10,481 bases of DNA from Rhizopus sp. PT2906 (Eukaryota > Mucoromycota > Mucoromycetes > Mucorales > Rhizopodaceae): contig JAMYHX010000840.1 of the NCBI GenBank assembly GCA_025529335.1, positions 1-10,481 on the forward strand, read 5' to 3'. This document shows positions 1 through 7,533 of this stretch, in pieces. The notes beneath the pieces are model-generated. The model had not been told where the DNA came from. It ran no database searches and was given only the letters and a program-made list of their open reading frames with translations. Positions within the stretch are counted from its first letter, which is position 1, and the number at the start of each line of letters is the position of its first letter. Both the position numbers and the translations under genes were made by a program.

Positions 1-2108
1 CCAAGGATGATGTTCATAACCCTCGTGAAGTGAGAACCCAAATGTTTCAGCCCAAAAGGACTTGCTCTAAACATATACTGCTTATTTCTATGTGTAAACG
101 CTGTTTTAACCTAATGAGGTTCATATATGGGTAATCTGTGATATGCTTGACGCAGATCCAGCGTGGAGAAAATATCAGATCCTCCAATATCACTGAATAT
201 CCCTTGAATCAACGGAATAGGTTGATTATCTGATGGTAATAGCTTATTGAGATTACGTGGATCTAAACAGGGTCTGAATCCAGTTTTGTTCCCATCGTTA
301 TCTTTCTTTGGAGCAAATGTGATAGGATGATTCCACGGTGTAAACGTGGCAGGTATGATAGTACCATTCTCTAACCAGGAAGCGACAGCTTCATCAAATA
401 CTGGCATTAATGCATCCGCAATTGGATATTGACGCTGATTCGTAAAGACACCATCCGGTGTTTCTAAACGAACAATTGCCTCTGGAATATCACATAACTC
501 TTTTATATCTGTCTTTTGATTTAAATCTATTATTGGTTGCAAAGCGGTAAGCAACGTCTTGTGCTCCAATTCTGTGCCAGCATTAGACACATTAGGAATA
601 TATTCTTTATCATCTATGGAGTCATCGAATATGACTTTGTTATCGTCCCAGTTAGTGGCAACACCCACTAATGCGATACCTAATTTAGGAAGAATATCAC
701 GACCGAACAACACAGGTGCGTCGCAATCTAGGTTCTTTAACACATCAAACTTGTGCTTTATATTTTTGCCATTATATTTAATCTCTAAAGGATCTGTTTG
801 ACCCACTCTTTCAATCTTGGAATTATCCGCGAATTGTATATGACCTTTTATAGGATTTATTTTTATTTTTAACTTTTCTATTATTTCATCGTTGATTAAC
901 GATATCTCTGACCCAGTGTCTACGAGGGCATATAGCCTTTGACTCTGTAATAAAAATGGTGTTAATGGAACATAAGGATTCTGTTTCATTATTCTTTTAT
1001 CATCTGGTTCATTATTCTTTAATGCCAGACAACTGTACGTACATTGTTCTCTATGACTCTCTTTGATACTCTTCATGACATTCTGGAAGAGCTTTACATT
1101 CTCTTCATCATGATACTCTGCTATCTCTTTTGGGTCTTTTTTCTTTATCGTGTTTATTCTTTTGCTATTTTCTCTTTGAATAAAGGCCTTATTCTGTATC
1201 TGTAGGATACCGGTATAGTTAAGATTTTTGAGTTTTACTGCAGTATTATTATTTACCCTGCCATCTTGTCTCTTTTCAAAGTGTGATCTGAACTGTAAGT
1301 GTTCATCACACCTGTGCTCTTTGCTATACTCTGCTTTATTGCAGAACCGGCATGGATTCTTTAACTCTATATTTCTTTTTGAAGCTTCCTCTTCTCTAGA
1401 TGGTTTGTTCGAACCACCGTTTCTAAAGGTATTAAAACTTGGCCTTTTATTTTTCTCTTGGGATCCACTGGATCCAGCTTGGTCATAACTTCTCTTGTTG
1501 GCGTTATTCTTCCTTTGCTTTTCTTCTTCTCTCTTCTCGAACAACTCTTTCGCCTTTCTATTGCAATAAGGTAAAAACCTTTCTATTTTCGCAACATATG
1601 ATAAAAACTTATCCGATTCTAGTACATACTCCTCAGTGGAGCTACCACCTTTCTGATTAAGTTCAATCATTTTCTTTTTAACCAACGATCTTAAACCATC
1701 GTACAGGGAATTGTGAAAAAATGTAGCCATGAACATCGAGTCTTGTATCTTGGCTTTTTTCATCAACTGACTGAACCTGTCTATATAAGCGATGATAGTC
1801 TCACCAGCTTGTTGACGACATTTGCGTAACTGGGACTGATAATCTTCAACAGTGAGTGTCTCACTATACCTCCTAACTAGTTTACTCTTGACATCCGCCC
1901 ATTTCTTAAACTGACCACGCTTTTCAAACAAGTCAGATTTGAACCACAAGCGCTGAGCCTCATCACCAAATCGGAAAGACGTAGTGAGGTACTTGGGCCA
2001 TTGCTTGTCTATAGGCATATCATAATGACTAAGGACGTCTTCAAAAGCTGAGATGAAGTCATTAATCGTAATAAACTTATCAACAGCACCTCTCTTGTCT
2101 ATATCCAT
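1..2108 (-). pseudogene. Ty3/gypsy retrotransposon gag-protease-RT, interrupted by a stop in RT
   Basis: A single frame reads from the first Met at 2108 to a TAG at 113-111 (665 residues), then continues open to the window edge. Residues about 20-180 form a retrotransposon Gag domain, which packs element RNA. A zinc knuckle of the form C-x2-C-x8-H-x-C follows (C253, C256, H265, C267), resembling the CxxC...GHxC knuckle of plant and fungal gypsy Gag. The aspartic protease has its LVDTGS active site at 396-400 (DTG 397-399) and the family's closing block FGRDILPKLG at 468-477. Reverse transcriptase starts near 555, with FRPCLDPRNLN at 611-621 and motif A FSTLDLRQAY at 647-656 (probable catalytic D651). 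The YxDD motif, RNase H and integrase would lie outside the window. Gag and Pol share one frame with no frameshift signal, as in Tf1-like elements. An in-frame TAA near 2202 and no other ATG in between support the start. The mid-RT stop makes this copy probably inactive. Confidence 0.9.
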
Positions 2109-2206
2109 AGCGTTAGCATCACTGCCGGACGTAGACTTTGTTGTATTAAGCTTTAGTGTTATTGTAAAAAAAAGGCTATTAAGTCGATGACTTGCGAATT
2201 AGATTC

Positions 2207-2212
2207 TTTATT
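2207..2212 (-). terminator. AATAAA polyadenylation signal of the putative LTR
   Basis: AATAAA on the minus strand sits between the TATA motif and the presumed LTR end, where an LTR needs its 3' end-forming signal. The support is mainly positional. Confidence 0.3.
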
Positions 2213-2276
2213 AAGAGCTGAATATTATTAAATTAAGTTTGTGTGTGAATTTACTTGGGTAGAGAATCTATGACTG

Positions 2277-2285
2277 CTATTTATA
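2277..2285 (-). promoter_or_regulatory. TATA box of the putative LTR
   Basis: The minus strand reads TATAAATAG, about 170 nt before the gag start and about 65 nt before an AATAAA. This spacing suits a U3 promoter followed by an R/U5 polyadenylation signal. It is a short AT-rich motif in AT-rich sequence, so chance is possible. Confidence 0.35.
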
Positions 2286-2483
2286 TTATTGTCGTCACTG
2301 ACATTATTTATGCTTATGTTATTATTGCTATACTAGCAGCTACTATAGTTATTGTTATTATTATTATAAGTTATTCTTATCAGATGCGATAGAGGAATGT
2401 AAAGTAGAATGTATGCTCTACTGTAAGCTTATACTCGAGTTATTATAATGATTATCTTATCAAACACGTTAATATCAAGCGTT

Positions 2484-3111
2484 GAAAATGCAGCTAGTAG
2501 AAAAAGTATCAAAAAAGACGAAAGCGCTGCTAGACTTGAAGAATGGTATAAACAAACCGTAAGACATCGAGAGCAACTGAGGAATTTCTACTACTCACCA
2601 ACAAGAGTAAGATAGAAGCGTACCTATGAGCTGCAAAGGTGATAAATTATGCTCCAATGAACTTCGATACGTCACAGGTTCTGATAAATCACAGCATATT
2701 ATGTTTGTTGGTGATAGAGGCTATTGTGTTGGTTCCACGATCAAAGGGCATTTGAAATATGGAGGTCAATGGAAGCCAAGAAAGAGCAGTTTGTACACTT
2801 CCGTATATATTACTAACGAACATGACACCTCGCAAGCTTGCCTTTTTTTGCTTCAAGAAGCTCCAGTATCCTTTGCGAATTACTGGAGCACCAAGCTGAA
2901 GGTTGTGAACGGCACATTTCAATGTGTTAATCCGGATTGCCCTTCTGTTCTCGCAGGAAAAGCCATCCATGCTCGTGACAGTTTAATTGCTATGACCATA
3001 GGCTTATCTGGCCTCACAGCTCTTCTTTTCGGGGCTACATTCTCTCAGCTTGATCCAAAATGCAGTCCCTCTAAAACTGCAGAATTTGAACACCTCGCTG
3101 CTACTTTCTGA
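2484..3111 (+). pseudogene. Degraded C-terminal part of a Fanzor-like (TnpB-related) nuclease
   Basis: Fanzors are eukaryotic relatives of the transposon-encoded RNA-guided nuclease TnpB. The open piece from 2626 (161 codons) carries the C-terminal pattern: MFVGDRG (26-32), then NEHDTSQAC (64-72), a zinc-ribbon-like C100-x4-C105, and an RD dipeptide at 117-118 followed by IAMTIGLSG. This matches the family order (V)(D/N)E-x-x-TS-x-x-C-x-x-C ... C-x-x-C ... RD-x-x-x-A; the RD aspartate is the RuvC-III position. Upstream, 2484-2639 in another frame encodes a basic helical stretch (LEEWYKQ, then KRTYELQR) that fits the region before the catalytic core. Breaks seen: a TAG at 2613-2615, a frame change near 2634-2642, and loss of the second cysteine of the first CxxC at a T7 run (2843-2849), with a later compensating shift near 2890-2900. 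The N-terminal half is missing. The family call rests on remembered motif order; an unrelated zinc-ribbon transposase remnant is possible. Confidence 0.6.
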
Positions 3112-3208
3112 AAAAGAAACACAGATAGGCTTATAGCCGTCGATTATAATACCTTTTGGGTAAGTTTTATTAAAGAACATAGATCAACAAGCTAATTTTT
3201 TTACTTAC

Positions 3209-3313
3209 CTGCTTTTTTTTTTTCACTTCCCACAATCTGTCCTGGTATGTACCCGAGAATATATCAGTTTCTTCTTTACTAACACTATTGCTGTGTCTTA
3301 ATTTGGGGCTCAT
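3209..3313 (-). CDS. Possible stranded first coding exon of an unidentified gene
   Basis: On the minus strand an ATG at 3313 opens a 35-codon exon ending in phase 0 at CAG|GTAAGTAA (exon end 3209). It encodes a polar leader, DIFSGTYQDRLWEV, then a lysine run from an A11 tract. A TATAAAATA motif lies about 45 nt upstream (3365-3357), and the exon is divergent from the formin. The only nearby acceptor, CAG at 3110-3108 after a pyrimidine run, would lead into sequence antisense to the Fanzor remnant, giving about 20 codons and a TGA, so it is probably not the native second exon. I do not recognise the protein. It may be the head of a gene cut by the mobile-element cluster to its left, or a chance exon-like ORF. 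Confidence 0.33.
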
Positions 3314-3356
3314 AGTTCACTCACCTTCTTAGTATATCTCTTAAAAAGATAAAGCT

Positions 3357-3365
3357 TATTTTATA
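3357..3365 (-). promoter_or_regulatory. TATA-like box ahead of the minus-strand exon
   Basis: The minus strand reads TATAAAATA, ending about 44 nt before the ATG at 3313. That distance allows a short leader. It supports the 3209-3313 exon being a real 5' end, but AT-rich context weakens the argument. Confidence 0.3.
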
Positions 3366-3882
3366 TATTAAATGTTGTCTTTCAAATAATAAAGATTGAT
3401 AATCAACAAAAGTGTAATTGAGCTTATATTGTGTGCCAATAATTTCTAAACAACGTGTATGCATTTTTGATTATTAATTATTTATTGACTCTCGTCCTTA
3501 AAATGATGCTTAGAGAAATACGCTTTTGAATATCAAAATGCGTTTATACATGCAAGGAAAGATTTTTGACTATGTAAATCTAAATGTTACTCTATGGCTT
3601 GTTTGTCTTTCTTCGTAAATGATGATTCAATTTATAAAAGCAGTTCAAGTTATGTTTGCTTTTTCATAGTGTTTACATTATTAAATCAAGGTACTTTTCT
3701 CTTGCTTATACCTTTTTAATAATCTCCTTTCTTATATTCTAATATTATTTATATGTTCAAGTATAAAGAAAAAGATTAGGGAAGCAGCAAGACCAACTAT
3801 AAAGAAGGACTTCGAAATACCTGTGCCTGAAAGAAGGTAGTTCCAAAAATAGACTGTTGAACACAAGACTTACAGTCACATG

Positions 3883-3910
3883 CTTGATGACCCTTAGAGA
3901 AGTCATCAAG
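3883..3910 (+). promoter_or_regulatory. Perfect 9-bp inverted repeat, likely hairpin in formin leader
   Basis: CTTGATGAC at 3883-3891 is followed by a 10-nt spacer and GTCATCAAG at 3902-3910. It would fold as a 9-bp stem in RNA or serve as a dyad binding site. It lies 82 nt before the formin ATG and directly abuts the TC repeat. No function is known. Confidence 0.4.
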
Positions 3911-3930
3911 TCTCTCTCTCTCTCTCTCTC
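3911..3930 (+). repeat. (TC)10 microsatellite
   Basis: Ten uninterrupted TC units followed by T-rich sequence, 62 nt upstream of the formin start. CT-rich tracts are common near fungal transcription starts, so this may belong to the core promoter or the 5' UTR. It is likely length-polymorphic. Confidence 0.85.
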
Positions 3931-3991
3931 TTTACTTTTTTATTGTATTGAAAGAGGACGCAACTTTTACAGACTTTCTTAAACGCTTTCC

Positions 3992-4981
3992 ATGTCTGAT
4001 TTCTTTGGAAGTTTTAGAAAAAAGAAAAACTATGGACATTCTTCTGCAACTTCCCCAAGGTCCTCTATCGATGGACTATCCAGACGGAGTCAAGGACCGT
4101 ATGAAGGAATAGGTGAAGAGAACATGCCAAGTTCTGATGATCAAATTGAAGAAATGTTTGATCAGATGCTTGTAATCATTACTTATTTTGTGAGGAAAAA
4201 ACAAAAAAGTGTTAACATGTATTCTAGGCACGTAGAGGTCTCGATGAAGACAAGAGAAAACCTTTAAAGTCACAACTGGATGTCAAAACTAAATGGGCCA
4301 TGATAGTTCAAGATCGTAAAGCAGAATTAACTGTTTCGGGAAGACGGCCAAATATAAGTGAGGGTCAAGATGAGCCAGCACCACTTATTCATGTCTTGTC
4401 TGATTTAGCGGGCGAGATGTGGTCAGCCACAAAGGATTCAACGGCTCGAGTGGTAGAGCGGCATTCCAACAGATACAGTCATTTAGGTCCTCAACCTTCA
4501 ATATCTTCCTCAGCTCACGTTCACTCAGCTTCACCGGATGGAATTTCTTTAACCGATCGAAACACTCCCGAGTTTTATATCAGAAAGTTTATGGAAGCTG
4601 ACCTTAGAGCCGTAACACCAGCACTTGCTAATAATTTAGAAGTTAGCTTAAGAACACGCCCTGTAGAGTAAGAGTTATATGTACGGGTAGCAGATATATG
4701 TATCGCTCATAGTGAATTTTTATAGCTGGGTTTTGAAGTTTATAGAGCTTAAAGGTCTTCGTGTGCTTTCCAATGGATTATCTTTTCTGAATAAGCAACC
4801 GGAAAGGTAAAACAAAAAAGAAAGACGTATATTGAAAATGTTGACTCGTGTGTTTTAAACTTGATTATAGAAAAGGGCGAATATTGGAACTAGAGATTGA
4901 ACTTGTAAAATGTATCAAAGTGTTAGTGAATGCTAGGGTAAGTTTGTAAACAAAAAGGGTAATCTAATTAAGCTGAAAAAT

Positions 4982-5026
<45 letters not shown>

Positions 5027-7397
5027 GATTTTAGTGGGGTGCGCGTGATGCCATCTTAAACCCAGAATACATTCATTCGTTTGTATTCTCTATTGTCTGT
5101 CCACAGTGGCAAACAAGGAAAATTGTTAGTGATATCCTTCTATTTTTATGTCACTGTGATGTTCCTTTGGGTCATAAACATGTTATGCAAGGTTTTGAGC
5201 TGTTACGTCAGCACAAGAATGATATTGGTATTTTTGATTCCTGGCTTAAGGATTTTGAAAACACTTTGGACGGCAAACGTAAAATCAGTCGAAGTGGCTC
5301 AGTTGACGATTATCAAAAGTTGGGTATCTACGTGCCTCCAGATAATCATATTGTTGATTATGCAGTAAGTTTAAATTATCGTCTTTTTATATATTTTGTT
5401 AAATTATGTATTATGTAGTTATCCAACCTCGGTCTTATTAATTCATTAGTGTATATACCAACCGAGGTTACCGAACGCATCTATCTTCGCAGCCAGTTCA
5501 AAGCTTCTGGCTTAGATCGCATTTTTAGCAAATTGGAGCGACTTGATGATCCAGCAGTATACGACCAAATAGAAAAGTATCGTAGAAGAGCAGATGGTGA
5601 CTTGGAAGAGGCTTTTGGTGATGAAATATCAATGTACAGCGAAATCTCTCAGCCGAATGAGTTACTGGAGCTTATACTCGATAGCATTGCTGATGCTCCA
5701 AATGCTCTTCATTATTTACTTCAAACATTTAGAAACATGCTCTTGATTAAAGGTGATGCAGATAGAAAGTAAGCATCATGAAAATGAGATAAGACTCGGC
5801 ATTAACTTGATTGTAGGACACATTATCATCAAGCTATTAGCGAAATTGTATCAAATATTGTTATGGATCGCAGAGATACTGTAACAGTTGAGGAACTCGG
5901 AGCATCGGCGTTTGGCATTTCCGTTAATAATATGATTGGAAAATTTAATGAACTCGATCGACTACAGGAGATAGCAAGATCGGCAGAAGAGGATAAAGAG
6001 ACAGCAATACGATTAACGGCAGAAAATAAAGAACTTCGACAGCAAATTGAGGACTTAAAAGCCAAAAAGCCTCCTGCTGTTAAGCTTCACGATACAAGAA
6101 ATTATAAAATGGAAAATGCCGCTATACGTGCTTTATTACAGCAGTCTAACAAGACAATTACCATGCTTCAAGAAAAACTTCGTGAAAAGACTGAACAGCT
6201 CGAAAGCTATGAATACGGAAATCAGACACCTGGTACACCATCACAGACTACTGCGCCTATTGTCGTAGGGGATCAATGGAAATGGGCTGGTAGAAAAGGT
6301 GACTCAATTACTCCCCTGTATCCTGTATCTCCACAAATGCCATTAGGAGGCGAACAGCTGCCATACCCACCATATGCCCAGGACAACATTGTATCATCTC
6401 TTGGGCCTGGAGGATTTGTCATACCTGGTACAACCTCTCCACATCCCATCAAAGATCAACAGTATACCGTAACTGAGCAAGGCACAGCATCAGGTATTAG
6501 GACATCATCCCATAACTCTTAAAATACTAAAGAATTGAACAGATGTTCCCAGCTCACCAATGCCTTCTCAGCAGAAGGCACCAGACAAAAATGAATGTAA
6601 GCACAAACTTGTGGATTTGTAAAACACGAGAGATTAACTGTTTCTGATAGCTGACAGCAAAGCGCAGGCCGCATATGCTGAATCACCAGAATCACAAGCT
6701 GCTAGTGATACACAAGCAACTTCTGAGAGTAAGTGAAAACTGATCTTTGATGAGCCATAAGATCTTACGTTTATTTAGCTGACTCAGTACCTCCGCCACC
6801 CCCACCACCCCCAATGCCACGTAAGATATAGCATCTATTCATTCTTTTCTTGTGGTATAGTAACAGCTTCTTCAATCATAGCATCCATGTCTACTGAATC
6901 GCCTGTTCCTCCTCCCCCGCCACCCCCACCCCCACCAGGTAAACATTATAATTGCTCCTCTGATGGAACAAACTGATGATAATTATCTCCAATTTTCAAC
7001 AGGAACGGCTGGTATTCCACCCCCACCACCACGTAAGTTGATTATTAAGAAACAATATTCTTTAAATATTAAATGCTGTACTTTAGCGCCTGGATCTACT
7101 GGCATTCCTGCGCCGCCACCACCACCACCACGTAAGTAACAGGTTGGTCTATTGACAGAAACACTGATACTTACTTTTCAATGAACAGCTCCTGGTTCTG
7201 ATTTACCCCCTCCTCCTCCACGTAAGTTTTAGAAAATCATGAAATACCAGACTTAACTCACCTATAACCAAAGCGCCTGGAGGACCAGGCATCCCTCCTC
7301 CTCCTCCACGTAAGTTTTGCAATATCATGTAGTATTAATCCTAACTCACTTATAACCAAAGCACCTGGAGGGCCAGGCATTCCCCCTCCTCCTCCAC
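3992..7397 (+). CDS. Diaphanous-type formin, 16 exons, FH2 domain missing
   Basis: Formins nucleate and elongate actin filaments under Rho-GTPase control. Exons: 3992-4171, 4228-4667, 4726-4806, 4871-4937, 5035-5364, 5419-5768, 5817-6493, 6543-6596, 6651-6728, 6779-6820, 6882-6938, 7003-7032, 7087-7131, 7189-7221, 7274-7309, 7362-7397. All introns are GT-AG and the frame holds for about 845 codons. Residues about 55-500 are GTPase-binding/FH3: FDQMLARRGLDEDKRKPL, EFYIRKFMEADLRAVTP, WGARDAI, GHKHVMQGFELLRQHKND and the dimerisation-type LSNLGLINSLV. Coiled coil is at about 520-570 and 575-615. FH1 polyproline runs from about 753 to 845 and would bind profilin-actin. After exon 16 a donor is present, but no FH2 (about 400 residues, the nucleating domain) and no DAD follow; another gene starts 136 nt later. 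The product as seen could not nucleate actin by the usual mechanism. A truncated pseudogene, an FH2-less regulator or an assembly join are all possible. Confidence 0.9.
4987..5021 (+). repeat. T35 tract in formin intron 4
   Basis: An uninterrupted run of 35 T fills the middle of the 97-nt fourth intron (4938-5034), close to the acceptor, and makes it the longest formin intron. It could act as an extended polypyrimidine tract. Its true length is uncertain because such runs are prone to sequencing error. Confidence 0.85.
6779..7397 (+). repeat. FH1 microexon array: seven phase-1 proline exons
   Basis: Seven exons of 42, 57 (or up to 78), 30, 45, 33, 36 and 36 nt are separated by introns of about 40 to 64 nt. 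Every exon is a multiple of three and is flanked by phase-1 introns. Most read P-P-G-x-x-G-I-P-P-P-P-P, or a close variant, and six of the seven end in the same CCAC|GTAAG donor junction; exon 11 ends CCAG|GTAAAC. The junction codon is proline at all but one join (glycine between exons 11 and 12). The array makes the FH1 domain extendable or shortenable by exon skipping and looks like successive tandem exon duplication. Confidence 0.85.
7222..7397 (+). repeat. Tandem 88-bp intron+exon duplication
   Basis: Unit 1 is 7222-7309 and unit 2 is 7310-7397, each a 52-nt intron plus a 36-nt exon. The introns share GTAAGTTTT at the start and TATAACCAAAG at the end, with about 11 differences over 52 positions by eye. 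Both exons encode the same PPGGPGIPPPPP. This is the youngest visible duplication of the array. Confidence 0.88.
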
Positions 7398-7533
7398 GTA
7401 AGCGCTTTTTTTTTTATACAAGTATACCTCTATTCAACTCTTTTTTTTTTTTTTTTTTTTTTTTGACATTCAGGACAATCGCTTTTCTTTAAATTCTTAA
7501 CTAAAAATTACGAAATACATAAAATAAGCATAA
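7398..7533 (+). other. Short formin/E2 junction with T24 tract
   Basis: The 136 nt between the last formin exon and the E2 start begin with a good donor (GTAAGC), then a T10 and a T24 run (7441-7464). A CAG acceptor at 7471-7473 could join exon 16 to 7474-7553, adding about 26 codons unrelated to FH2 and ending at TAA 7551-7553, inside the first E2 exon. The same segment must hold the E2 promoter. No clear TATA box is visible apart from AT-rich sequence. Confidence 0.5.

Larger units (their letters stand above)
2157..2462 (-). repeat. Probable 5' LTR of the gypsy element (outer edge uncertain)
   Basis: This AT-rich stretch lies just upstream of gag, where the 5' LTR belongs. Read on the minus strand it has LTR logic: TATAAATAG at 2285-2277, then AATAAA at 2212-2207, then a CA end at 2158-2157 (…ACAATAACA). 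The outer edge could be a TG at 2462 or at 2382; both sites begin TGATAAGA, giving about 306 or 226 bp. The second LTR is outside the window, so neither the ends nor a target-site duplication can be checked. I see no clear tRNA-type primer-binding site after 2157; a self-priming mechanism would leave none. Confidence 0.45.
3314..3991. other. AT-rich divergent intergenic region
   Basis: This stretch of about 680 bp separates the minus-strand exon from the formin and has no coding frame I can support. It holds a TATAAAAG at 3633-3640 that could serve the formin with a leader of roughly 325 nt, an imperfect inverted repeat at 3520-3543 (ACGCTTTTGA / TCAAAATGCGT, one bulged base), the hairpin at 3883-3910 and the (TC)10 at 3911-3930. 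A formin 5' UTR probably covers the last 200 to 300 bases. Confidence 0.5.

Noticed and set aside
559..1660. Plus-strand ORFs of 73-86 codons opposite the gypsy element (559-801, 1228-1488, 1439-1660)
   Set aside because: They are antisense to well-supported gag and protease coding sequence and have no recognisable domain.
2689..2970. Minus-strand ORF opposite the Fanzor-like remnant
   Set aside because: The plus strand carries the family motifs; this frame shows none.
3456..3552. Approximate inverted repeat (TGTATGCATTTTTGAT near 3457 against 3530-3552) as a possible MITE
   Set aside because: The arms are gapped and imperfect, and no target-site duplication is visible.
4076..6065. Minus-strand ORFs at 4076-4273 and 5829-6065 and off-frame plus ORFs at 4419-4601 and 5081-5368
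   Set aside because: They overlap formin exons whose frame is fixed by conserved FH3 and coiled-coil sequence.
6779..7397. Reading the proline-rich stretches as a CRISPR-like or simple satellite array
   Set aside because: Repeats are GT-AG delimited exons in constant phase with diverged introns, so they are coding microexons.
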